A stretch of 64,000 nt of DNA, from the NCBI RefSeq assembly GCF_014841115.1, contig NZ_JACYTP010000001.1, positions 1-64,000 of the forward strand. The letters are read 5' to 3'. Numbering within the stretch: position 1 is the first letter of the stretch; the number at the start of each line of letters is the position of its first letter. A program made the position numbers and the translations under genes. Source of the DNA: Photobacterium arenosum (GTDB lineage: Bacteria; Pseudomonadota; Gammaproteobacteria; Enterobacterales; Vibrionaceae). The notes below the pieces were generated by a model that saw nothing but the letters and a program-made list of their open reading frames with translations, was not told the DNA's origin and did not search any database. Shown here piece after piece: positions 17,928-26,358 of this stretch.

Positions 17928-20081
17928 ATGAAAATGTCTGAAAAACCGGGTAAAGATGAGTGGCTGGAAACGATCATCTGGTTCTGCTGTCATTACGGCC
18001 TTCGTTGTCACCCCCTGAAAGTGACAGCGGGCCTGCCATTGGAGCAAGGCCAGCTGACGGCTGAGCTGTTTATACGGGCGGCCGCACAGGTGCAACTGGA
18101 AAGTGGTGCGATAGACAAACGCCAATTAGGGCAAGCGACCTTGCCTGCTGTTGCTGTTTCGTTAACGGGCCAGCCAATGATTCTGGTTGCGAAAGAGCAA
18201 GGGCAGTACAGGGTGCACTTGCCGGGGCAAAGTATTGAAGATCAGTTATGGTCAGACACTCAGCTGTTGCAAATGATTCAGCCGGAAATCTGGCAGGTAT
18301 CTGCAGTGCCGCAAAGCGACAGTCGGGTAGACGATGTCAAGCCAGCCAGACAGATGCATTGGTTTCGTGCCGTTATCAGGGAAGTGCGGCCCTGGTACAG
18401 GGATGTGTTTGTGGCATCGATTGTCATCAATTTGCTTGCTCTGGTCATGCCGCTGTTCACTATGAATGTGTATGACAGGGTTGTTCCTAATCAGGCATTT
18501 AACACACTCTGGGTGCTGTCTGTTGGTGTGCTGGTGGTGATTGTTTTTGACTGGTTGCTGCGTAGCGCCCGAAGCTCAGTTACAGATATGGCCAGCCGGT
18601 ATCTGGATAACAAATTGTCGGCGCAGTTGTTTCAGCGAGTCCTGGGTATGCAACTGGAGCACAGGCCGCAGTCGGTGGGAGCGTTTGCCCGCCAGATCCA
18701 GGAGTTTGACAGCGTAAAAGACTTCTTTACGTCGATCACACTGGTTGCGCTGATCGACCTGCCTTTTACCGCCCTGTTTTTGTTGCTTATTGGCTGGCTG
18801 GGCGGGGCGATGATGTTTGTCCCGGTCACCGTCATGCTGGGTTTGCTGTTATTAAGCGCCGTGATGAAAAACAAAATAGCCGACACGTTTACGGAATCGG
18901 GCCGTTACTCAACTCAGCGTCAGGCGCAGCTGTTTGACAGCCTGAGTACTCTGACGGAAATCAAACAGAATAATGCCGAGGGGCTGGTACAAAAACGCTG
19001 GGAACAGACGGTTGTTGCACTGTCGGAATGGCAGACCCAGTCGAGATATTATTCAAATCTGGTATCGCATTCCATTATGAGCAGTCAGCAACTGGTTACC
19101 GTCTTTTTGATTGCACTGGGTGTGTATCAGATTGCGGAAGGTCACCTCAGCATGGGCGGGTTAATTGCCATTGTGATGTTAAGTGGACGAGCGGCAGGAT
19201 CGGTCAATCAGTTATCTATGCTGCTCCTGCGTTATCAGCAAACCCGTTCAGCCATCGATGGCCTGAATCAGATCATGGCGTTACCACAGGAAGAGACGCC
19301 TCATCAGGTGATAGATCGCGGTGAATATAAAGGCAGTTTTGCACTGGATAATGTGAGCTTTCGGTATCCGGATTCAGAGCTGGACGTACTGGAAAATATT
19401 ACATTCAGCGTAAAAGGCGGCGAGCGGATCGGTATTATTGGTAACGCAGGCTCAGGTAAATCCACACTGATGGCGCTGATCGCCAGGCAACTGCAACCGA
19501 CGCACGGGCAAATGTACTATGAGCAGTTGGATGCCAATTTGTGGCCACCCAGTGTAGTACGGAATGCTGTCGGCTGGGTCGGGCAAACGCCAGGATTCAT
19601 CTTTGGTACTGTTTACGAAAACATCACGTTTGGTAATGACGTCATTGATGAAAGCCGTCTGGCGAATGCGATTGAGCTATCCGGATTAAATGCCTACATG
19701 CCACGTTTGATACACGGTCTGGAAACCCAGGTAGGTGAAAACGGGCGACACCTTTCTGGCGGTCAGAAGCAGGCTGTGGCTATCGCAAGGGCATTTTATC
19801 GTCATCCTTCCCTGTTGCTGATGGATGAACCCACCACAGGTTTGGATAAACAGGCAACCACTCAGCTTTTCCAAAGTATACAAGGCTTGCCGAGGGATAC
19901 TTCGATTGTCATCTGCTCGCATCAGTCGTCATTTTTGTCGCTCTGTGATCGGATATTGGTGCTGGATAAAGGCAAGCTGGTGGCCGATGGTAAGCCTCAG
20001 GACATCCTGTCACATCAGGAAGGCAGGCAAACCAGCCGAATTCGTTCGGTCAGCATAGTTAAAGGAGGCCAGCATGAGTAG
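17928..20081 (+). CDS. Type I secretion ABC transporter, LapB/LssB-like
   Basis: This is the inner-membrane ABC exporter of the adhesin secretion system. The 717-residue product has an N-terminal C39-peptidase-like domain (about 1-130) without an obvious catalytic Cys-His pair, as in the LapB class that does not process its substrate. A six-helix membrane domain (about 155-440) follows, then a nucleotide-binding domain with Walker A GNAGSGKST (505-513), signature LSGGQ (609-613) and Walker B LLLMDEP (629-635). The ribosome binding site is weak and the start (ATG 17928, alternative 17934) lies 2 bp after the adhesin stop, suggesting translational coupling. Its end overlaps the adaptor gene by 8 bp. 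Confidence 0.93.
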   Translation: MKMSEKPGKDEWLETIIWFCCHYGLRCHPLKVTAGLPLEQGQLTAELFIRAAAQVQLESGAIDKRQLGQATLPAVAVSLTGQPMILVAKEQGQYRVHLPGQSIEDQLWSDTQLLQMIQPEIWQVSAVPQSDSRVDDVKPARQMHWFRAVIREVRPWYRDVFVASIVINLLALVMPLFTMNVYDRVVPNQAFNTLWVLSVGVLVVIVFDWLLRSARSSVTDMASRYLDNKLSAQLFQRVLGMQLEHRPQSVGAFARQIQEFDSVKDFFTSITLVALIDLPFTALFLLLIGWLGGAMMFVPVTVMLGLLLLSAVMKNKIADTFTESGRYSTQRQAQLFDSLSTLTEIKQNNAEGLVQKRWEQTVVALSEWQTQSRYYSNLVSHSIMSSQQLVTVFLIALGVYQIAEGHLSMGGLIAIVMLSGRAAGSVNQLSMLLLRYQQTRSAIDGLNQIMALPQEETPHQVIDRGEYKGSFALDNVSFRYPDSELDVLENITFSVKGGERIGIIGNAGSGKSTLMALIARQLQPTHGQMYYEQLDANLWPPSVVRNAVGWVGQTPGFIFGTVYENITFGNDVIDESRLANAIELSGLNAYMPRLIHGLETQVGENGRHLSGGQKQAVAIARAFYRHPSLLLMDEPTTGLDKQATTQLFQSIQGLPRDTSIVICSHQSSFLSLCDRILVLDKGKLVADGKPQDILSHQEGRQTSRIRSVSIVKGGQHE

Positions 20082-21393
20082 TCAGATCATGTGGTCTAAC
20101 AATCGGCAGGCTTACCGCTCCCGTAAGTTGATCTGGTTATGTGTGGCGTTGTGTGCGGCAACCCTGATTTGGGCCAGTTGGGCCAGGCTGGATGAAGTTG
20201 TGGTGGGTGAAGGTAAAGTTGTCCCTACCTTGTCGGTACAAAAGATACAAAGCCTCGAAGGCGGAATTATCAGGCAGGTGTTAGTGAATCAGGGCGACCG
20301 GGTGAGCAAAGGGCAGTCTTTAATGATACTGGACGATACCCGCTTTCGCGCGGCCTATCAGGAGGCTGGCCAGCAGGTACAGAGCTTGCTGGCGCAGGAG
20401 AAACGGCTGAAGGCCGAGCTGCACAGTGTAAAGGTCAATGCCAGGGCGGCAGACTGGCACCACCAGGTTACGATTGACATGCAGCCACTGGCGGTTGACC
20501 CGGCGATACCTGCGGAGCTGAATGCCAGAGCCAATTATGCTGAGCGGTTAGAGCAGCTTGCCTCCGAATTGGAACAAGCCAAGTTGCGCATCGATCAACA
20601 GGATCAGGCCTACCAGGACACGCAAAATACCATTGAGACACTCAAACGCAGTTTGGAAATCGTCGAAAAAGAGATCTCAATGCTTAGAGATGTCGTAGCA
20701 AGCGGTGCTGTGGCTGAAGTCGAACTGCTTAAATTGCGACGCGACTATGTGAAACTGATCGGGGATTTGGCCAGTGCCAACACTTTGGCACAAAAACAGA
20801 AAGCAACCTATTCCGAAGCGATTGTCGATTTTCGGGGCATTGCATTTGATTTTCGCTCCAAGGCACAAGGCCAGTTAAACGAAGTTGCAGCCAAACTGGC
20901 CCAGTTGAATGAAAGCCAGCAGGCGTTGGCCGATCAACTGAAAAGGACACAAATTTTATCCCCAGTGGAGGGCACAGTAAAAGATGTGCTTATCCGCTCG
21001 ATTGGCGGCGTTGTTCGTCCGGGTGAACCCATTATGGAATTGGTGCCTTATAACAGTAGTTTGATTGTCGAGACCAAAATTTCGCCTCAGGATATCGCTT
21101 TTGTTCATGTGGGTCTCGAAGCAACGGTAAAGTTCTCCGCGTATGACTTTGTTATCTATGGCGGCAAGAAAGGAAAAGTGATCTATGTCAGTGCGGATGC
21201 ATTGCAAACGGAAGAAGGGGATGCTTATTACCGGGCGCATATTCAGCTTGATGCGAACGAAGAAGTTCAGCCCTTCACCATCATTCCCGGCATGCAGACC
21301 GTTGTGGACATACTGACCGGACAGAAAACTGTTTTGAGTTACTGGCTCAAACCTTTGTTAAGAGCGAAAGAAGTTGCTCTGCGTGAACCCTAA
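20074..21393 (+). CDS. HlyD-family periplasmic adaptor, LapC-like
   Basis: This is the membrane-fusion protein bridging the ABC exporter to the TolC-like channel. The 439-residue product has a short cytoplasmic N-terminus, one membrane helix (about 18-38), a lipoyl-like half (VVGEGKVVPTLSVQKIQSLE, then GDRVSKGQ), long alpha-helical coiled coils (about 90-280), the second lipoyl half (ILSPVEGTVKDV) and a beta-barrel C-terminal region typical of HlyD/LapC. The start has AAAGGAGG at ideal distance and overlaps the end of the ABC gene by 8 bp, a classical coupling arrangement. Confidence 0.93.
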   Translation: MSSQIMWSNNRQAYRSRKLIWLCVALCAATLIWASWARLDEVVVGEGKVVPTLSVQKIQSLEGGIIRQVLVNQGDRVSKGQSLMILDDTRFRAAYQEAGQQVQSLLAQEKRLKAELHSVKVNARAADWHHQVTIDMQPLAVDPAIPAELNARANYAERLEQLASELEQAKLRIDQQDQAYQDTQNTIETLKRSLEIVEKEISMLRDVVASGAVAEVELLKLRRDYVKLIGDLASANTLAQKQKATYSEAIVDFRGIAFDFRSKAQGQLNEVAAKLAQLNESQQALADQLKRTQILSPVEGTVKDVLIRSIGGVVRPGEPIMELVPYNSSLIVETKISPQDIAFVHVGLEATVKFSAYDFVIYGGKKGKVIYVSADALQTEEGDAYYRAHIQLDANEEVQPFTIIPGMQTVVDILTGQKTVLSYWLKPLLRAKEVALREP

Positions 21394-21416
21394 TAACAAC
21401 AAGGACAGGATAGGTA

Positions 21417-22751
21417 ATGCGATCCAAACTACTTTTGATGAGTTGTATGCTTGGTTTGACTCCGATGGGAATATCCTCAGCTTATGCGCTTTCTCTTGAA
21501 GAGTCGGTCGCTGCAGCAATTGATTACAGCCCGGACGTACTGGGGCAATATGCCAGATTCCAGTCTGTCGTCAGAGATCAGGATGAAGCCCAAGGCTTTT
21601 ATTTACCCCAGGTTAACCTTTACGCCGCGGCCGGTTATGAAGAAACCCGCTACAGCAGCGGGAATAAAATTGCGCCGGATGACAGGGGGCTGACACGTAC
21701 TGAAGTGGGCGTGAAAGTGTCACAGCTGATTTTCGATGGCTTGAAAACGTCCGCCAATATTGACCGGCTGGGTTATGAGGCTGAATCTGAGCGATTAACA
21801 CTGATTGCCGACGCCGAAAATGTTGCACTGGATGTCGTGCGGGTCTATCTCGAATATCTGAAGTCGCAACAAATTCTTGAGTTAAGCAAACGGAATGTTA
21901 TCGACCATGAAACCATTTATAACAATATTCTTGACAGGAAAAACAAAGGGCTGAGCAGTAACTCGGATCTGGCTCAAATCGCAGCCCGTGTGGCAACGGC
22001 AAAATCCACGCAGATTTCTGCCCAAAACAATCTGTACGATCAGGAAGCGCAGTTTATGCGATTGGTCGGGCTGCCAACTAAAGAGTTAGTCACGCCTGTA
22101 TTTGATTACAGCTTATTGCCTCCCGATCTGGACATAGCGATTAACCAGGCTGTTGAAAATCACCCGGAAATACAGGCTGCCATTCTTGATATCAAAGCGG
22201 CCCGCGAAGAAGTCAGGCGCGAAAAAGGGGGTTATTACCCTGAGCTGAAACTGGAGGCTTATGGTAATAAAAATGAAAATATCGGGGGCGTAGAAGGGCC
22301 GGAGGAAGATGCTCGTGTCATGCTCACTTTAGATTATGACTTGTTTAACGGGGGAAGTACCAATACCCGCATCGAGTCGGCAGCATGGCGGGCAGAGCAA
22401 GCCAGATCAATCCGCTTAAGAGCTGAACGCCAGGTGCGGGAAGGTACAACACTGGCATGGAATGCCTACAACATGCTGGAGACTCAGAAGCAATTGTTGC
22501 AACAGAACGTCGATGCGGCCAAAGCAGCAGAGGATGGCTATGTGCAGCAGTTCAACGTCGGACGTCGCAGCCTGCTTGATGTACTTGATGCAAAAGTGGA
22601 AGTCTTTCTTGCCAGAAAGAACTACGTGAATGCGTCATACGATCACACCCTGGCTGCTTACCGAATGTTCAATGCTATGGGGATTCTGACTTATGCATTG
22701 CGTGTAGAGCATCCTGAAGAATGGCAGACAGAGAAGGAGAAACAAGGATGA
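21417..22751 (+). CDS. TolC-family outer-membrane channel, LapE/AggA-like
   Basis: This is the outer-membrane exit duct of the type I secretion system. The 444-residue product has a signal peptide (about 1-25, cleavage after SSAYA) and a mature start LSLEESVAAAIDYSPDV typical of TolC homologues. Two internally related halves of long helices follow, with the recurring pattern around NVALDVVRVYLEYLKSQQ and later QQFNVGRRSLLDVLDAKVE. The last feature closely resembles the agglutination-protein subgroup (NVGRRTLLDLLDAxNE). It follows the adaptor gene by 23 bp, and its stop overlaps the ATG of the OmpA lipoprotein gene (ATGA). Confidence 0.93.
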   Translation: MRSKLLLMSCMLGLTPMGISSAYALSLEESVAAAIDYSPDVLGQYARFQSVVRDQDEAQGFYLPQVNLYAAAGYEETRYSSGNKIAPDDRGLTRTEVGVKVSQLIFDGLKTSANIDRLGYEAESERLTLIADAENVALDVVRVYLEYLKSQQILELSKRNVIDHETIYNNILDRKNKGLSSNSDLAQIAARVATAKSTQISAQNNLYDQEAQFMRLVGLPTKELVTPVFDYSLLPPDLDIAINQAVENHPEIQAAILDIKAAREEVRREKGGYYPELKLEAYGNKNENIGGVEGPEEDARVMLTLDYDLFNGGSTNTRIESAAWRAEQARSIRLRAERQVREGTTLAWNAYNMLETQKQLLQQNVDAAKAAEDGYVQQFNVGRRSLLDVLDAKVEVFLARKNYVNASYDHTLAAYRMFNAMGILTYALRVEHPEEWQTEKEKQG

Positions 22752-23338
22752 GACATAGTCAGATTGGATTGATCACCCTGTCTTTATTAATACTGTCTGC
22801 CTGTGCTGACATGCCGGATACGGCAACAACACGTCATCAGATTGATGACCTGCGTGATGCCGATCAGGATGGTGTGATCAATCAAAGAGATATCTGTTTA
22901 GACACTCTCCGGGGCGCCCAGGTTGATGAGCATGGCTGTGCTTCCTGGCAGGTGTTTGAAAAATTAGATGTTTTATCTGTGTATTTTAACTTTGATGATG
23001 ACCATATTCGGTTGGATCAGTCAGACTCATTTGATGAGCTTTTGACTATCATGAATGACAATCACGAAGCCAAAGTGATTTTAGTGGGGGATACCAGCCC
23101 GGAAGGTACCGATGAATATAATGATGCGTTGGCACAAAGGCGTACAGGTGTCATCAAAGATGCACTGGTGCTGAACGGTATTGCCCCGGAACGTATTTCT
23201 GAGCAGCGATATACGCAGATAACGTCGCTGACCCAGTTTTTAAAAGTACGTAAACGCCGCACTATTGCTGTTGTTACTAAGCAGGAAATGGCAGTGAAGC
23301 CGGCTTGGACAATTTTCAGTTCCGAGCAAACTCAGTGA
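22748..23338 (+). CDS. OmpA-family lipoprotein with a TSP3-like Ca-binding segment
   Basis: This is a peptidoglycan-associated outer-membrane lipoprotein, probably anchoring or stabilising the secretion apparatus. The start at 22748 overlaps the TolC stop and has AAGGAG upstream. The 196-residue product has a lipobox ILSAC with the acylated Cys at residue 19, a thrombospondin-type-3-like segment (DADQDGVINQRDICLD, about 36-51) and a C-terminal OmpA domain (about 75-185) with VYFNFDDDHI and the family motif region around DEYNDALAQRR. An OmpA gene next to the TolC gene is a common feature of adhesin T1SS loci in Vibrionaceae. Confidence 0.9.
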   Translation: MRHSQIGLITLSLLILSACADMPDTATTRHQIDDLRDADQDGVINQRDICLDTLRGAQVDEHGCASWQVFEKLDVLSVYFNFDDDHIRLDQSDSFDELLTIMNDNHEAKVILVGDTSPEGTDEYNDALAQRRTGVIKDALVLNGIAPERISEQRYTQITSLTQFLKVRKRRTIAVVTKQEMAVKPAWTIFSSEQTQ

Positions 23339-23354
23339 CAGGATAAATCACACC

Positions 23355-24260
23355 ATGCGATTGATGACACACACCCTGATTGCAGCGGGGATCATGCTGG
23401 CCACCGGTTCAGTGCAAGCTGCGGTAGCCGTTGAAAAAGAGCTGAATGAAATGGTCAAAGAACTGGCCAATGCGCAAAATACTCCCGTTCAACTGATTGA
23501 GAAAGGCGATATTCAGGCAGCCATGATCGCCGATGAAGCCCGTCTGGGTATCAGCTCCCGCAAATGGCTGGATAGCGAAATAGCCTTGTTTGAGAACACA
23601 TTCGGTTATCGTCCAGTACAGATATTTTTTACCTACGATGCGGTTTCTATTCTTGTTAATAAAGATAACCCCGTAAGAGCCATGTCGATGGGACAGCTGA
23701 AACAGATTTTTGGTTGCCAGGATACACCTCAGAAGCTGGACTGGCGTCAGCTGCCAGATCATCAGAATGACGACTTTTCTGAGGCTGTTCCTTATGCTGT
23801 CTCGGGTGAACTGGACACGCATTTAAACTTTTCTAAGCTGGTGGACTGCGGCAGTGAGCAATATCTGGCTACACAGTTTCTCCGCAGCCATGATGAAATG
23901 AATGATAAGATTCGCAGTGATATCAATGCGATTGGTTACTCGGTATTACCCGAGCTGCCTGATGAGCTGAAACGGATTGCAATTTTGGATGACAGAGGCA
24001 AAGCCTTCACCATAGATCCGGAAACCGTGCTGTCGGGGCGTTATCCATTGGCAAATGTCTATTTTCTGTCGTTGAACATCCCACCCAAGCAGCAAGGGCT
24101 GACAAGTGAGCAGCAGGTGCTGGTTGACTTAACGCTTGACCAGGAAAACCAGTCAATAATTGAAAAGCATGGTTTTCTGCCGCTGCCTGCAGAAGCGGTG
24201 CACAGAAATCAAGTCAAATTAAAGCAGGTATTGCCTATGGTTGTCGGCGGTTATAAATAG
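23355..24260 (+). CDS. PstS-like periplasmic substrate-binding protein
   Basis: The 301-residue product resembles the phosphate-binding PstS/PBP-like superfamily: a signal peptide (about 1-22, cleavage after VQA), then IGISSR-like LGISSRKW and the FTYDAVSILVNKDNPVRAMS segment that matches the PstS 'avaiiVnk.Np...ls..ql..if' region, followed by IFGCQDTP. Two cysteines (in FGCQ and VDCG) could form a disulfide. No PstABC partner lies nearby. It is the last gene of the adhesin/T1SS operon, 16 bp after the OmpA gene and before a strong terminator. A role in sensing, in adhesin assembly or in surface attachment is only an inference. The ligand cannot be read from the sequence. Confidence 0.8.
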   Translation: MRLMTHTLIAAGIMLATGSVQAAVAVEKELNEMVKELANAQNTPVQLIEKGDIQAAMIADEARLGISSRKWLDSEIALFENTFGYRPVQIFFTYDAVSILVNKDNPVRAMSMGQLKQIFGCQDTPQKLDWRQLPDHQNDDFSEAVPYAVSGELDTHLNFSKLVDCGSEQYLATQFLRSHDEMNDKIRSDINAIGYSVLPELPDELKRIAILDDRGKAFTIDPETVLSGRYPLANVYFLSLNIPPKQQGLTSEQQVLVDLTLDQENQSIIEKHGFLPLPAEAVHRNQVKLKQVLPMVVGGYK

Positions 24261-24279
24261 CCACTGGACAGAAAGAAAT

Positions 24280-24312
24280 GTAACAGCCTTATCAATACGA
24301 TAAGGCTGTTAC
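24280..24312. terminator. Bidirectional terminator between the T1SS operon and a GGDEF gene
   Basis: A perfect 14-bp stem (24280-24293 with 24299-24312) has a 5-nt loop. It is followed by GCTTTT on the plus strand and by CATTTCTTTC on the minus strand. It lies between the convergent PstS-like and diguanylate cyclase genes and can serve both. Confidence 0.88.
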
Positions 24313-24343
24313 GCTTTTAAACAGATTGCGAGCGACAGGTGTG

Positions 24344-25582
24344 TTACACAACCTGATTTCGGCCGTTTTGCTTAGCTTTATACAGTGCTTTGTCTGCCAC
24401 TTTTAAAACGTTAGCGGTTCTGGAGTCTTCCAGGCTGTCTGCAACACCAATACTGACGGTAATTTGTACCACTTCGGATTGCTTGCTCTTTCCGCGTTTT
24501 CGCTTACCGTCTTCATCATCAGAAGGTCGCTTTTCGAAATCTCTGATGTGCATAGGGTAGCTGGCTATGGCTTCGCGTAATTCTTCAAGCGCATCAAGAC
24601 ACTGATTTTTGGTTTTTCCCTTAATTAAGATGGTGAACTCTTCGCCACCATAACGGTACACATCCGCTTTGATATTGATATTAAGGAGTAGCTGGGCAAC
24701 TAAACGCAGTACATCATCGCCCGTCTTATGGCCGAATTTATCATTGAATTTCTTGAAGTGATCGACATCCAGCATTGCCAGTGTGTATGTGCGGCCAAGG
24801 TGCTTTAACTCAGTTTCCATTGCCCGGCGTCCGGGTATGCCCGTCAGCGGATCAATGAAAGCCAATTCATGCGAACAGGAAATCAGATTCAGTAAAAGCA
24901 AACTGGAAGCGGCTGTAAAGGCAACACTGGAAATATAGGGCTGCTGGAACTGAAATAGCGTTAGCCCGGTAAACAGCAGACAGATGAAGGTGGCCTGATC
25001 ATAGCCTTGATTTCTTTTCAGAATAATAGAAGCGCTGGCACAAGCCAGGGCAACAATCATGATTATTAAGAGCAGAGGTAACGGTGAATACTCACCGATG
25101 GTATAAAAATACATCTGCCAGGTGGCGTTATAATGTTCAGGGTTTACATGATTGATCAGTAACCAGCCCCAGCAAAGCTGCAGGCCCAGCACGCTGAGGT
25201 AGATCAAACCAAAGCGCGAGAAAAGCCGCCTTTCAGGAATAAAGTGAAGTTGGAACAGGTTAAGTGGCAGCAGTACTGCCAGTAAAATATAGGTTACCCC
25301 GGTTTGCGACTGAGAAAGTGGCGCCTGCAGGTTTTGCTGAATCAGATAGTAGGCAAGTAGCATCAGCATTGCGCTGATTCCAGTTTTACTTTGGTTGAAT
25401 GGCTGACACAACATCATTACCAGACTCAGCAGTATGTAGGGAAGCAGTAGCAAAACATCAACGTGTTGCGACATGATAGCAACGATGTCGCTATGAGCCG
25501 CAAAAGTGCCTGCCACAAGGGCCAAAGGCAGAGCGAAACGCATTTTGGCGTTTCTAAATACTGAAAATGAGAGTGTATGCAT
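24344..25582 (-). CDS. Membrane-bound diguanylate cyclase (GGDEF)
   Basis: The protein is predicted to make c-di-GMP from two GTP at the inner membrane. From ATG 25582 (AGGGA upstream; the earlier in-frame TTG at 25600 is less likely) it has 412 residues. About seven or eight hydrophobic helices fill residues 15-235, then comes a GGDEF domain with DPLTGIPGRR, the metal/nucleotide region LDVDHFKKFND and the intact active site GGEEF (312-316). The allosteric RxxD inhibitory site is absent (NIKA at that place). An Asp/Lys/Arg-rich insertion (about 345-365) interrupts the domain between two conserved strands. It is convergent with the T1SS operon, so it could feed c-di-GMP control of adhesion, but this is inference. 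Confidence 0.92.
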   Translation of the reverse strand: MHTLSFSVFRNAKMRFALPLALVAGTFAAHSDIVAIMSQHVDVLLLLPYILLSLVMMLCQPFNQSKTGISAMLMLLAYYLIQQNLQAPLSQSQTGVTYILLAVLLPLNLFQLHFIPERRLFSRFGLIYLSVLGLQLCWGWLLINHVNPEHYNATWQMYFYTIGEYSPLPLLLIIMIVALACASASIILKRNQGYDQATFICLLFTGLTLFQFQQPYISSVAFTAASSLLLLNLISCSHELAFIDPLTGIPGRRAMETELKHLGRTYTLAMLDVDHFKKFNDKFGHKTGDDVLRLVAQLLLNINIKADVYRYGGEEFTILIKGKTKNQCLDALEELREAIASYPMHIRDFEKRPSDDEDGKRKRGKSKQSEVVQITVSIGVADSLEDSRTANVLKVADKALYKAKQNGRNQVV

Positions 25583-25731
25583 TACAATATTCCCTATCAA
25601 GGAGATATCATAGCTAACTTAATGCTTAATCCCAACACATTTGAATGTTTACACTCGATAAGGTTGGTCAATGAGTTCTTTTGATTCATAGGTCAGAGGT
25701 ATGAAATTAATAAGCCCTGCATGGTTATCAT

Positions 25732-26277
25732 TTAGGCTTTGCTAAATAAAAACGGGAAAAGACGGCGAATGTCTTTCTCGGACAATGCATTCATTTTTTC
25801 AATATTGCGCTCAGGTATTCCTTCAGGATCAGGATAGTGAGCCAGCACTTTTTCCATACTATCTTCACGAATGAGGTGAAAGATGGGGTACGGAGCCCGG
25901 TTTGTCAGGTTTTCAGCATCTTCTGGTCTAGTCCCGTAAAAATAATAATCGGGGTGAAAACTGGCAACCTGATAGATACCATCCCGGTCGCACTGTCTGA
26001 TTAAGGCATCCACCATATCAAGAAACTGATTGTACTCGTCAAAATCCTGTAAAACGTTAGGGCAAACGATAAGGCTTGTATCAAGATCACACACTGGTGT
26101 CTCATCCAAACGTATTAACTCCTGATAGATACTTTCCATCAGTGTTTCGAGAGAATCCGTCTCATAAATTGCAATACGAATTTGTCCCTTTCTGCGCGGT
26201 TTTGCTGCAAACGGGCACAGATTCAAACCAATGACGACATTATCAAGCCATTGTTCAACGTTATGGAGATACGACAT
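25732..26277 (-). CDS. DUF1415 family protein
   Basis: This 181-residue protein resembles the DUF1415 family of unknown function, with the characteristic N-terminus VEQWLDNVVIGLNLCPFA, the segment LIVCPNVLQDFDEYNQFLD and FHPDYYF near the middle, and the C-terminal region RAPYPIFHLIREDS. No signal peptide or membrane segment is seen, so it is probably cytoplasmic. The ribosome binding site is weak (ATTCC before the ATG at 26277). It lies 81 bp after the RNase II gene on the same strand, with a strong hairpin (26321-26348) between them, so it may be expressed by readthrough or its own promoter. Confidence 0.85.
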   Translation of the reverse strand: MSYLHNVEQWLDNVVIGLNLCPFAAKPRRKGQIRIAIYETDSLETLMESIYQELIRLDETPVCDLDTSLIVCPNVLQDFDEYNQFLDMVDALIRQCDRDGIYQVASFHPDYYFYGTRPEDAENLTNRAPYPIFHLIREDSMEKVLAHYPDPEGIPERNIEKMNALSEKDIRRLFPFLFSKA

Positions 26278-26320
26278 GGAATACCAGAGTGTGTGTATGA
26301 CTATTCAGATTGGAGAGTGA

Positions 26321-26348
26321 AACCAGGTTGGAGAGTTCCAACCTGGTT
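26321..26348 (-). terminator. Hairpin after the RNase II gene
   Basis: A perfect 12-bp stem (AACCAGGTTGGA 26321-26332 with 26337-26348) has a 4-nt loop and lies 11 bp beyond the rnb stop. On the minus strand only a short TTTC follows, so termination may be partial. Confidence 0.6.
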
Positions 26349-26358
26349 CTTGGGATTA

